From Gammaproteobacteria bacterium (GTDB lineage: Bacteria > Pseudomonadota > Gammaproteobacteria > Pseudomonadales > Pseudohongiellaceae): 64,000 bases of DNA. The stretch's first letter is position 1. Each line of letters begins with the position of its first letter. The notes beneath the pieces were generated by a model. The model worked only from the letters and a program-made list of their open reading frames with translations, was not told the origin of the DNA and did not search any database. The position numbers and the translations under genes were made by a program. This document shows positions 7,808 through 15,954 of this stretch, piece by piece. The DNA is taken from assembly GCA_029244985.1 (NCBI GenBank), contig JAQWQD010000041.1, positions 119,628-183,627 on the forward strand, read 5' to 3'.

Positions 7808-8956
7808 ATGGAATTGTCTAGGTTCTGCCTAGCTTTGCTGGCGACTGCCTTTGTAAGCAGTCTTGCAAATGCACAAACCACAACTGTCCTCTACAAAGAA
7901 CGGGTAGTTGAAATCGAACAAACATTGCCAGATGCCTCTGACCTTTGGGTAAAACCCGCTGACTTGACTCGCATTAATGATTTCGAATTAAAGCCACAAG
8001 GCGCTTGCCTTGCAGAGTTATGTATCCCCGTCTTGCAGGATCGCGACAGCGATCTCTACGTTACCAGGCAGAATCAAGGCTGGTTTAATGTCACTGAGCT
8101 TGCTGACATATTGCAACAATCCTGGACGACAGATTATGGGGCCAGAGTTTGGAGTTTCGGTGGTATGCCAGTAGACCGCCGTGCATTTTTCGAATCCGCT
8201 GAAGCACCCAATTTCTCACTTTCAGACCGAGAGGGAAATCCAGTTAGATTGTCGGATTACAGGGGTAAACAAGTTTTAATACTCACTTGGGCCTCATGGT
8301 GAGGATGCAGATTAGACGTGCCCGTGTGGCAAGTTATCTATGAAGAACTAAAAAAAGTAAACCCAAATTTTGAAATTATTTCCTTTGCTCAAGACAGTGG
8401 TGGTGAAGCAGATGCTGGGCCAATTTTAGATGCAGCGAATGTTACTTACACTTCAGTGATTGATACGAATCATCATATAAGTGCGCTCTATAATCTTGTT
8501 AACGTGCCATCGGCTGTTTGGGTGGATGAAGAAGGCAAGATTGTGCGAATCAACGAGGGAACTTATGCACAAAGCCATGGAGCTTTCGGTACTGATGAGT
8601 ATTTGCCAATTGTGCGCGACTGGGCAGAAAACGGTGCCGACAGTCCCTACGTGTGGAATGAAGAACAAGTCACTGAGAAGATTTTTCAACGTACAACTGA
8701 AGCAGAAAAGGCACAGCCTACTTTTAGGCTCGGAACATTCTTTTTTGCTCAAGGTAATGATGAAAAAGCAGAACAATATTGGAGCCTTGCCCAAGAATTA
8801 GACCCGACAAGCTGGAATTATCTGCGCCAAGATCTGAAATATGAGCAAGGAGGTTCTGCTGGCCCCGAGTGGCGTGCAAGGAGAGATTCTATTGAAAGCG
8901 CGGGTGGAACTTATTACGCGCCGCTAGATATAGAAGAAAACACAGCTAATAATTAG
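7808..8956 (+). CDS. Exported redoxin (thioredoxin fold) with in-frame TGA: candidate selenoprotein
   Basis: Reading through the TGA at 8300-8302 gives one 382-residue protein. It has a signal peptide (about 1-22, ending NAQ), an N-terminal domain of about 100 residues with Cys67 and Cys72, a TlpA/AhpC-TSA-type redoxin domain (about 132-285) and a helical C-terminal tail with a TPR-like segment. The TGA is codon 165 and falls exactly at the redox-active position: WASW-[TGA]-GCR, then LDVPVWQ. Both halves share one frame, are full of family-like sequence, and a SECIS-like hairpin follows. TGA is a stop elsewhere in the window, so tryptophan recoding is unlikely. I infer selenocysteine in a U-G-C motif, giving a periplasmic thiol-disulfide or peroxide-reducing enzyme. 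The alternative is a single nonsense mutation or sequencing error. Start ATG 7808 has GGAG seven bases upstream. A strong hairpin follows the stop. Confidence 0.78.
8315..8335 (+). promoter_or_regulatory. SECIS-like hairpin just after the in-frame TGA
   Basis: TGCC (8319-8322) pairs with GGCA (8328-8331) around the five-base loop CGTGT; after one G/A mismatch the stem continues with three more pairs (8315-8317 with 8333-8335, one G-T). Loop position two is G (8324), 22 bases after the TGA. As I recall them, bacterial SECIS elements need a small apical loop with G in its first two positions, about 16-37 bases past the UGA, so this fits. The stem is short, so support is moderate; folding was done by eye. 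Confidence 0.5.
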
Positions 8957-8970
8957 AAAACCTCAGGAAC

Positions 8971-8999
8971 GAATTGGGATCAATCATTGATCCCAATTC
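8971..8999 (+). terminator. Perfect 13-bp hairpin after the redoxin gene
   Basis: GAATTGGGATCAA (8971-8983) pairs perfectly with TTGATCCCAATTC (8987-8999) over a TCA loop, 14 bases past the redoxin stop. There is no immediate T-tract (T-rich sequence begins about 15 bases later), so it is either a non-canonical terminator or a 3'-end stabiliser. Confidence 0.55.
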
Positions 9000-9071
9000 T
9001 CAACTATAACCATGCTTTTTATTTAATTGTTTTCTTAACTATTTAATGTTGAACCTAGTGAGGTATTAATC

Positions 9072-9683
9072 TTGAAGCTCTATGACCTACCCCCTTCTCC
9101 TAACGCTCGCCGAGTCAGAATTTTTATCGCAGAGAAAGGCATCGATATTCCAATGATCCCCGTCAACATGATGGCCGGCGAGAACAGCTCCGATGAATAC
9201 TTGGCAAAAAATTCATTAGGAAGAATGCCACTATTGGAGCTAGATGATGGCTCCTGCATTGCTGAATCGATGGCAATCTGTCGCTACCTAGACGAATTAC
9301 ATCCTGAGCCACCACTTCTAGGAAAAGATACTCTTGAGAGAGCATTAGTGGAAATGTGGCAGCGGCGAATGGAGTTTGAATTTCTACTGCCTATGATTAG
9401 CATATTTCGTCATACCGGTGAGATGTGGAAAGGGCGTATCACACAGATTCCTGAAATGGCGGAAGCTGAAGGTAAAAACGTGAAAGCACGGATGGAGTGG
9501 TTGGACAAAGAATTAGCCGGTAAGCAATTTATTGCAGGGGAAGATTACACAGTGGCAGATATCACTGCTCAAACTGCTTTCGTAATGGGCAAGGCAGCTC
9601 TCGGTATTCGAATTCCAGACGAGCTCACTAATCTAAACGAATGGTGGGCCCGAGTTTCCTCTCGCCCAACTGCTAGGGCCTAA
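9072..9683 (+). CDS. Glutathione S-transferase family protein
   Basis: A 203-residue cytoplasmic GST-type protein. The N-terminal thioredoxin-fold domain starts MKLYDLPPSPNARRVRIF, with SPNARRVR in the place of the active Ser/Cys loop. The glutathione-binding ESMAICRYLDE (about 65-75) matches the family E-S motif, and the helical C-terminal domain carries the capping motif DYTVADITAQT (about 160-170). The start is a TTG at 9072, preceded by GAGG; no nearby ATG would preserve the first beta strand. It heads a six-gene run in which all gaps are short (21, 34, 9, 1 and 5 bases). GSTs in such settings often conjugate or isomerise electrophilic intermediates, but the substrate is unknown. Confidence 0.9.
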   Translation: MKLYDLPPSPNARRVRIFIAEKGIDIPMIPVNMMAGENSSDEYLAKNSLGRMPLLELDDGSCIAESMAICRYLDELHPEPPLLGKDTLERALVEMWQRRMEFEFLLPMISIFRHTGEMWKGRITQIPEMAEAEGKNVKARMEWLDKELAGKQFIAGEDYTVADITAQTAFVMGKAALGIRIPDELTNLNEWWARVSSRPTARA

Positions 9684-9704
9684 ATCTAATAAGGGGAATT
9701 GCTC

Positions 9705-10469
9705 ATGAAGCCGGTATGTTTAGTAATTGGCGCTGGTGCAGGCATTGGCGGAACCGTTGGTAAGAAATTTGCCAAAGAGGGATATCACACAGTGCTATGC
9801 CGCAGGAGTGATGAGCAAGGACTAAATAAACTCGTTAGCGAGATTGAATCCGAAGGAGGAGATGCCACTGGTTTTTTAGTAAATGCAGTTAAAGACGAGG
9901 CAATAGAAGAGAGAATAGCGCAGGTTGAAGCAGATATTGGACCGATTGAAGTTGTTATCTTTAATCTAGGCGCTCAGGTAGGCGATCGATCCTTGCAGGA
10001 TACAAGTTACAAAGTTTTTGAGCTTGGCTGGAGAATGGCAACCTTTGCTCTCTTCCGAACTGCATCAACAGTTTGTCCTTTAATGGAAGAAAGGGGTAGA
10101 GGTACGATTCTTGTTACTTCTTCTACTGCAGCCGTCAGAGGTAATAAAGGTCAGCATTCACATGCTGCTGCCATGGGCGGAAGACGCATGTTATGTCAAT
10201 CACTAAGCGCACAATTTTCTTCGAAAGGTATCCATGTCGCACATATTGTCATTGATGGTTCTGTCGATGCTCCAGATACTCTTGGCAAAATGTTGGGCGA
10301 AGAAAAATTTAAGGAACTGCGTAAAACTAAAGGAATGGAACATGATGGCTTGATGTTACCGGTTAAGATTGCGGAAACATACTATCACCTACATCAACAA
10401 CACAGATCCGTTTGGACTCACGAACTGGATCTGCGCTCCTACTCTGATTTAGCTTGGTGGAATCACTGA
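9705..10469 (+). CDS. Atypical short-chain dehydrogenase/reductase (catalytic Tyr and Lys not conserved)
   Basis: A 254-residue Rossmann protein of the SDR superfamily. The cofactor loop is GAGAGIGG (about 10-17). The NNAG-equivalent is FNLGAQ, and the Ser of the active site lies in VTSSTAA. Where YxxxK is expected the sequence is SHAAAMGGRRML, so neither Tyr nor Lys is present. The C-terminal part (GIHVAHIVIDGSVDAPDT) matches an SDR group that usually keeps the Lys. Either the protein uses other residues or it has lost dehydrogenase activity. ATG 9705 is preceded by AAGGGG at eight bases; the TTG at 9699 is not required. It is second in the GST operon. Confidence 0.82.
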   Translation: MKPVCLVIGAGAGIGGTVGKKFAKEGYHTVLCRRSDEQGLNKLVSEIESEGGDATGFLVNAVKDEAIEERIAQVEADIGPIEVVIFNLGAQVGDRSLQDTSYKVFELGWRMATFALFRTASTVCPLMEERGRGTILVTSSTAAVRGNKGQHSHAAAMGGRRMLCQSLSAQFSSKGIHVAHIVIDGSVDAPDTLGKMLGEEKFKELRKTKGMEHDGLMLPVKIAETYYHLHQQHRSVWTHELDLRSYSDLAWWNH

Positions 10470-10503
10470 TAGTGACAGAGTAAAACAAGTAGAGTAAATC
10501 GCA

Positions 10504-11406
10504 GTGAATAGTCCAGCTCGAACCACTTCCCTAGCTTTTATGGCAGCAACTGTTGGAATTGCGACCTATGCTGGAATGGACGTGACCATGAAGGGTCTGG
10601 CACTCTCGCTTGGGGCCTATAACGCCATGCTCTGGCGTAGCATGATCACTGAAGTTCTCGCCGGACTTCTGTATTTTTGGCATCGCCCAAAATGGCCTAC
10701 TAATAAAGTCATTCGTTTGCATGTCTGGCGTGGCTTAATTATCTCTGTCATGGCTTTCCTGTTCTTCTGGGGGTTGAAGTATTTACCGGTAGCTGAGGCA
10801 ATAGGGCTGTCCTTTATTGCACCTCTAATCGCACTTTATTTAGCAGCTGCAATACTTAATGAACAAATAAGCAGGCAAGCCTTGGTGGCTTCATTCATTG
10901 GTTTAGTGGGCGCAACCATAATTATCCTTGGCAAATTAGGTGGTGAATACGACGAAGAAACTGGTCAAGGAATTGCTGCAATACTTTTGTCTGCCCTACT
11001 CTATGCTTACAACTTAATTTTGCAGAGACAACAAGCATTGGTTGCGGAACCAGTGGAAATTGCCTTTTTTCATAACAGTACCGTTGTCTTCTTGTTTAGC
11101 TGTCTGTCTCCATTTTTCGCTGTAGTGCCTTCAAGTGCCTATATTCCCCAATTCACACTAGCTGCTGTTCTAGGTTTAGTTTCTTTGTTAATGATGTCGT
11201 GGGCCTACGCAAGAGCGCCAGCCAATAAGCTCATTCCAGTCGAATATACTGCATTTATTTGGGCGGCAATTTTAGGCTGGCTGGTATTCGGTGAAACCGT
11301 CACACTAACAACTGTTTTTGGAACAGTACTTATTGTGTGTGGTTGTTTGGTGGCGGCTATGCAGAAAGATGCCGTGGTCGACCATGTCGAAACAACGGCT
11401 GTATAG
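10504..11406 (+). CDS. DMT-superfamily transporter (EamA domains)
   Basis: A 300-residue inner-membrane protein with about ten hydrophobic segments arranged as two EamA repeats (about 10-135 and 155-290). Repeat marks include LWRSMITEVLAGLLY and the loop Gly/Pro pattern around IGLSFIAPLIALYLAA, with a parallel segment YTAFIWAAILGWLVFGE in the second half. Such proteins export or import small metabolites such as amino acids, but specificity is not readable. The start is a GTG with only a weak ribosome binding site. Its place inside the operon beside GST and PLP-lyase genes suggests transport of the pathway's substrate or product. Confidence 0.9.
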   Translation: MNSPARTTSLAFMAATVGIATYAGMDVTMKGLALSLGAYNAMLWRSMITEVLAGLLYFWHRPKWPTNKVIRLHVWRGLIISVMAFLFFWGLKYLPVAEAIGLSFIAPLIALYLAAAILNEQISRQALVASFIGLVGATIIILGKLGGEYDEETGQGIAAILLSALLYAYNLILQRQQALVAEPVEIAFFHNSTVVFLFSCLSPFFAVVPSSAYIPQFTLAAVLGLVSLLMMSWAYARAPANKLIPVEYTAFIWAAILGWLVFGETVTLTTVFGTVLIVCGCLVAAMQKDAVVDHVETTAV

Positions 11407-11415
11407 TTTGAAAAA

Positions 11416-12663
11416 ATGAAAATGTTAACTGCGTCTCCAAGTAATTCTAGTACTGCAATTCCAAGATTGGTGTTTCCTTTAGCTTGCTGCTTATTATTGA
11501 TGCTAGACGGCACTCCTTCGGATGCACAAAATGAGTGGGAGAACCCTGAAGAAGGATGGCTCCGAGAAGTTCTACCATCAGCTGATTCATTTTCAGTCAA
11601 GCAAGGAAATCCTCCAGTATTTTTTGCCTACCAAACTGATAGTGCAAACAATAATTCTCAACTCATAGGTTATGTTTTTACTACTCCGGATCTGCCACCT
11701 GAAGAGGTTGGCTTTAGTGGCCCTATCGACATGCTAGCTGGTATGAATCTGCAAGGCCAAATTACTGGTGTCAAGGTGCTGCATTATCTGGAATCCTATA
11801 AACATGTGCGGGGCGATTTTATTGACGACTCGAATTTTGCCAATCAATTTATTGGCAAATCTCTTGAAGATGAATTTCGTGTTAGTCGAGACATAGATGG
11901 CATGTCACGAGCGACTATTACCAGCTGGGCAATATCCAGGGGGCTACACAATGCTGCAAAACGCGTTGCTTTATCGTATTTACCCGGCACCGCCTATGCT
12001 CTTGAGGCAACGAATGATTCTGCTGCGTTACAAACTCTTCGGGCCCAAAGCTGGGAGGACTATTCCTATAATGGGTTCGTAAAAGGACTTGCTGTACCTA
12101 TAGAAGGTGAAGCAAACTTGCAATTCGACATTGCTTATATGGGTCACTATCGGTTGGGCGAGCTCTTGATTGGAGATAAAGACTATTCCAATGCAGACCG
12201 AACAGCTAGTGGATTGATAGAAGATGGGCATATGCTACTTATTGGCCTTCGTGGAAACACGCCAAGATTGCAGCAACTCAGATTTGGCGCAATGCAGAAC
12301 GGTATACTTTACCCAAACCAGGAAGATAGGGTTGTCTTCGCTGGCACAGCTAAGGATGGCAAGATCGCAGGCCAAGCGCAGTTCGCTGTGGCCTTGTTTA
12401 TAGATGCTGCAATCGACATTTCACAGGCTTTCACAGTCCTTTATGATACTGGCGAGCGACGCGGGGAATTTACCAATTTTGTTGGAATAGAATATGAACT
12501 GCCTCCTGATATTTTAACCTTAATTGGCAATCAATCGTTGCAGAAAAACTCCGATGTGAATCGAAACACGGTATTTGTCGTATTGCTTTCATTATCACTG
12601 ATTTTATTAATTCTAAATTGGCCCCGAATCAGAGCTGCAACGAATCAAAAAAAGAAACCGTAA
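11416..12663 (+). CDS. Exported FMN-binding-domain protein with C-terminal membrane anchor (NosR N-terminal-like)
   Basis: A 415-residue protein with a signal sequence (about 15-37), an FMN_bind domain (about 80-185), a beta-rich middle region and one C-terminal transmembrane helix (about 386-404). The FMN_bind motif is DGMSRATIT, where Thr167 matches the Thr that carries covalent FMN in NqrC/NosR-type domains (usual form S-G-A-T; here S-R-A-T). It resembles the periplasmic part of NosR without the later membrane and ferredoxin domains. It probably relays electrons at the outer face of the inner membrane. No nitrous-oxide or Rnf/Nqr genes are nearby. It sits 9 bases after the EamA gene and 1 base before the SRPBCC gene, so translational coupling is likely. 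Confidence 0.8.
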   Translation: MKMLTASPSNSSTAIPRLVFPLACCLLLMLDGTPSDAQNEWENPEEGWLREVLPSADSFSVKQGNPPVFFAYQTDSANNNSQLIGYVFTTPDLPPEEVGFSGPIDMLAGMNLQGQITGVKVLHYLESYKHVRGDFIDDSNFANQFIGKSLEDEFRVSRDIDGMSRATITSWAISRGLHNAAKRVALSYLPGTAYALEATNDSAALQTLRAQSWEDYSYNGFVKGLAVPIEGEANLQFDIAYMGHYRLGELLIGDKDYSNADRTASGLIEDGHMLLIGLRGNTPRLQQLRFGAMQNGILYPNQEDRVVFAGTAKDGKIAGQAQFAVALFIDAAIDISQAFTVLYDTGERRGEFTNFVGIEYELPPDILTLIGNQSLQKNSDVNRNTVFVVLLSLSLILLILNWPRIRAATNQKKKP

Positions 12664-12664
12664 A

Positions 12665-13243
12665 ATGTTAAAACCTATTAAGATTATTCTGTTTTCATGG
12701 GCAATTTTACCTCTTACATCTCTTATTTACGCGGCTGAAATCGATAAAGACTTTATTTTGCAAGAGTTTCAGCGGGCGCAATCTAGCCCTGATCATTCAG
12801 TTTCTTTTGCAGTAAACGCTCCTGCTGAATTTGTATTCTACTTTCTCTCTCGTCGTGTCAACCGATATGTCAGCGATGCAACTGGAGTAGAATTCGAGCA
12901 CTCTAATTCAGAAACTCGAGGCCAATTAGGTTCCGGATCGGAGCGCATCACCACATTGGCAAATAGTGAAAAGCTAGTCCAACGGTTCCTTCAATTTGAT
13001 CCGCCCTATAGCTATGCCTACTTTACCGATATGGAAAAGTCGACACTAGAAGCACCCTTGGACTATTCAATTACACGCTATGAATTGTCTAACACCACTA
13101 ATGAAACCACTAATCTAAAAATATCTGTAGTTTATCGCTCTAGCTCCCGCTTACTCGGCTTTTTCGTCAGGAGAGCATTTGTATCTGCTTTAGAGAAAGA
13201 TTTTGAGAAAGCTGTTGAAATAATGGAAATAGAATTCCGCTAG
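12665..13243 (+). CDS. Exported SRPBCC-fold (START/polyketide-cyclase-like) protein
   Basis: A 192-residue protein with a signal peptide (about 1-23, ending IYAAE). The mature part resembles the SRPBCC helix-grip fold: a first strand SVSFAVNAPAEFVFYFLSRR, a RGQLGSGSERITTL hairpin, and a long C-terminal helix (about 165-190). SRPBCC proteins bind hydrophobic ligands or catalyse cyclisation, and few are exported. No catalytic residues are assignable. It begins one base after the FMN_bind stop and ends five bases before the PLP-lyase gene, so co-expression is near certain. Confidence 0.65.
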   Translation: MLKPIKIILFSWAILPLTSLIYAAEIDKDFILQEFQRAQSSPDHSVSFAVNAPAEFVFYFLSRRVNRYVSDATGVEFEHSNSETRGQLGSGSERITTLANSEKLVQRFLQFDPPYSYAYFTDMEKSTLEAPLDYSITRYELSNTTNETTNLKISVVYRSSSRLLGFFVRRAFVSALEKDFEKAVEIMEIEFR

Positions 13244-13248
13244 TTGAT

Positions 13249-14292
13249 ATGGAACAAAAATTTAGTCCTTCTGTTGATCGCCCTCTGACAATGCTCAAGT
13301 ATTGCCCAGCCTATGAGACGACCCCAATACTGGAAATAAAGTCAGCAGGCTCTTTTCGGATTCTTGTGAAAGATGAAACTGAACGCATGGGCTTAGGTTC
13401 ATTTAAGGCATTAGGTGGCATTTACGCAGTTGCTCAATTTCTGATTCAAAAATGGTTTGAGGAAAAACAGTCGCGCCTGTCCCCGGAGCATCTTACTGAT
13501 AAAAGCATTGAAGCTTGGACCAGCGCTGTGACTTTCGTTTGTGCAAGCGCTGGAAACCATGGCATTGCGGTCGCAAAGGGCGCCCAACTCTTTAGTGCAA
13601 AATGTCGTGTGCATCTCTCTCAGTCAGTTCCCAAAGATTTTGAGCACCAACTCGTCTCTCTCGGGGCTGAGATAGTTAAATCTGGAACCACTTATGAAGA
13701 AAGTGTGGAGATTGCTAAACAAGACGCAATTAAAAGCTCGAGTGTGCTCCTATCAGATAGTTCATGGCCCGGATACCTCCACTTACCAGCACTTATCATG
13801 GAAGGCTATACTGTAATGGCGGAAGAGATGCGAGCAGAATTCGCCAAAAATGGGAACTGGCCAACACATGTGTTTTTGCAAGCAGGAGTGGGTGGAATCG
13901 CTGCTGCATTGACCTTTGAGATGCGCGACAAATGGGCACAACAACCTAAAGTTATTGTAGTTGAACCCGCTGCAGCACCCTGTCTTCATGCAAGTATCCA
14001 ACAGGGCAAAATTACCACAGTAACGGGCCCAGTTTCGGTGATGGGTCGATTGGATTGCAAACGACCCTCACTTATCGCTTTTAATGTTCTCAAGGAATTG
14101 GCTGACAAATTTGTAGTTATTAGCGAAGACGATGCTGAGCAGGCGAAAGATTATTTTCGAGAGCAAAACCTTGAGACAACGACTTCAGGCGCCGCAGGAT
14201 TGGCCGCCGTATTGAAACACGAAGAGCTCGATATCACTCTTTCAGCCTCTGATAAAGTTCTGGTAATTGCTACCGAAGGGTCTTTTACTTAA
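13249..14292 (+). CDS. Fold-type II PLP enzyme, diaminopropionate ammonia-lyase-like
   Basis: A 347-residue cytoplasmic PLP enzyme of the tryptophan-synthase-beta fold. The Schiff-base Lys53 is in GLGSFKALGG, a sequence typical of 2,3-diaminopropionate ammonia-lyases. SAGNHGIA contacts PLP, and AGVGGIAAA is the phosphate-binding loop. DAP lyases eliminate both amino groups of diaminopropionate to yield pyruvate and ammonia; they are normally close to 400 residues, so this copy is short. A D-serine, threonine or cysteate-type lyase is also possible. It is the last gene of the GST operon, and no terminator is obvious before the convergent propeller gene at 14335. Confidence 0.85.
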   Translation: MEQKFSPSVDRPLTMLKYCPAYETTPILEIKSAGSFRILVKDETERMGLGSFKALGGIYAVAQFLIQKWFEEKQSRLSPEHLTDKSIEAWTSAVTFVCASAGNHGIAVAKGAQLFSAKCRVHLSQSVPKDFEHQLVSLGAEIVKSGTTYEESVEIAKQDAIKSSSVLLSDSSWPGYLHLPALIMEGYTVMAEEMRAEFAKNGNWPTHVFLQAGVGGIAAALTFEMRDKWAQQPKVIVVEPAAAPCLHASIQQGKITTVTGPVSVMGRLDCKRPSLIAFNVLKELADKFVVISEDDAEQAKDYFREQNLETTTSGAAGLAAVLKHEELDITLSASDKVLVIATEGSFT

Positions 14293-14334
14293 TAAATTCT
14301 TAACTCTTCATGGCAGCAAACTAGCGATATTAGA

Positions 14335-15738
14335 CTACCTATAGACTACTGCTAATCCATAAGGATCATTACCAACACCAACAACAGTGCCCACGAGAGA
14401 GCGTGTTTGTAGATCGATAATGTAAACATAACCAAGCTCCTGAGAGTATGGCTGAGAACCAGAACCCCCGCTGATAATCGCGTACCGGCCATCAGGCGAA
14501 ATGGCTGACCCTTTTGGTCGTGCTGGATTTCCGTCTAGTCGAGTAAGTGGAATTCTCGCCACTTCCGCAGTGGCATCACCGGAAACCGCTAATTCAATAT
14601 CGATAATTGAGACATTGTCTCCTCGCAGATTCGGTACAACCAATTCCCGACCATCTGGCGTAACCGAAAGAATTAACGGATGGCTTGCTTGTTGAGGATC
14701 ATCGGTGCCTACAAGAATCCTAGCAATTTCTGCATCGCCGCTCTTCCTTGCTCGATCAACGTCCAGTACCGAAATGGTGTTGCCTGCTGTCGCAGCACGC
14801 TGACTTCCACCACTCGCAACAAATATAAATTTTCCATCTGGCGTTGCGGCAATTCCCCACGCTCCTTGCTGATCTGGAATTCGGTGTAACTCAGCGCCCC
14901 GATCTCCTGCTAAAGCCCGCTCCAAATCAACAACCGAAACGTCGTCAGTTCCGCCATTTGCCGTAAACAAGTATCTGGTTCCATCACTGCTTACTCCCAT
15001 AGCTAAACCATTTGGATTTGGAAAGCAGCCGAAACTTGGATCTGAAGACAAGACAGTTAAATTTCGTGGTGGACCATAGGGTGCAACATAGGGCACAGGG
15101 TAATCCTGGCATTGGAATCCTGGAGACCCTAAACTCAGTTCCACTGTACTGCGTAAACTTCCGGTACGACGATCGATAAAGGCAATACGATTGCCACCAT
15201 CTTCTGTGAGGTTGTTTTCGGCATTATTGACCACCAGTAAATCTGGCAAAAGTATGGCTCCGATTGCGCCAAATCCACCTGAGTCCATAAGCCTGATTAA
15301 GGCATTCGCTGTTCTATCGTTTCTTGAATCCAGCAAGGCATCGACTTGGAGTACAGCAATCTGGCCCCGCCCACCGTGTTGGCCGAATTCACCATTATCG
15401 ATACTGCCGTGATGATTAATTACATAAACTGTCTCGCCTTCTTCACTTAGCAGCAAATTTGCAGGGTCCCCCAAGAGCTGGCCGTCCAGTCTATCCAAGG
15501 CGACTTTGTTACGACTGATAATTGCGTTCGCAGTATTATTGTTAGCTACGTTGATCGCTTCGTCTAGGGAAATGGCATAGAGAAAAGGCAGCCGTCTGCC
15601 GGTTGCAAGTATATAGCCAGTCGGACTCTCTTTATCACTAACCTCATCATCGCTAATCCTTTGCGCTTTTATTGATGCCGCACTAAAGATCAGAACTAGC
15701 AACACCCCGCGTTTGACTATTAAGAAAACCTTACTCAT
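14335..15738 (-). CDS. Exported YVTN/lactonase-type beta-propeller protein
   Basis: A 467-residue secreted protein with a signal peptide (about 1-25, ending IKAQ). The rest is a propeller of repeated blades with phrases such as SSDGTRYLFTANGGTDDVSVVDL, TPDGKFIFVASGG, TPDGRELVVPNLRGDNVSIID and SPDGRYAIISGG. These match YncE/PQQ-like quinoprotein-amine-dehydrogenase beta-chain repeats of the YVTN group. No catalytic residues for lactonase activity can be assigned. ATG 15738 is preceded by AGAAGG seven bases upstream; an upstream GTG at 15759 is less likely. It is divergent from the DUF5916 gene, leaving 216 bases for two promoters. Confidence 0.85.
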   Translation of the reverse strand: MSKVFLIVKRGVLLVLIFSAASIKAQRISDDEVSDKESPTGYILATGRRLPFLYAISLDEAINVANNNTANAIISRNKVALDRLDGQLLGDPANLLLSEEGETVYVINHHGSIDNGEFGQHGGRGQIAVLQVDALLDSRNDRTANALIRLMDSGGFGAIGAILLPDLLVVNNAENNLTEDGGNRIAFIDRRTGSLRSTVELSLGSPGFQCQDYPVPYVAPYGPPRNLTVLSSDPSFGCFPNPNGLAMGVSSDGTRYLFTANGGTDDVSVVDLERALAGDRGAELHRIPDQQGAWGIAATPDGKFIFVASGGSQRAATAGNTISVLDVDRARKSGDAEIARILVGTDDPQQASHPLILSVTPDGRELVVPNLRGDNVSIIDIELAVSGDATAEVARIPLTRLDGNPARPKGSAISPDGRYAIISGGSGSQPYSQELGYVYIIDLQTRSLVGTVVGVGNDPYGLAVVYR

Positions 15739-15954
15739 TGCGCACCTTCTCTCTTGCACTTATTACTCACATTCAAGAAATCAAATTCTAATGACGTCAG
15801 ACCCTAAAGAGATTAGCAGTTTTAAGCCGTAAGGATGAATTTTTCTAATAATTGAATGTGAAATAAATTGAAATATTCCCTTGCACTTAGACCTCGAACC
15901 TCTAATATTCAGCGTCGAATAAAATTGCTGTATTGCTCTCGAATGAGATTTACC

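Noticed and set aside
7709..8302. Treating the redoxin as two separate genes or as a simple pseudogene
   Set aside because: Both parts share one frame, the break is a single TGA at the catalytic position, and no other damage is seen. A SECIS-like hairpin follows. Pseudogene or sequencing error remains possible but is less economical.
8300..8302. TGA read as tryptophan (alternative genetic code)
   Set aside because: TGA ends other genes in the window, for example at 10467-10469 and 24068-24070.
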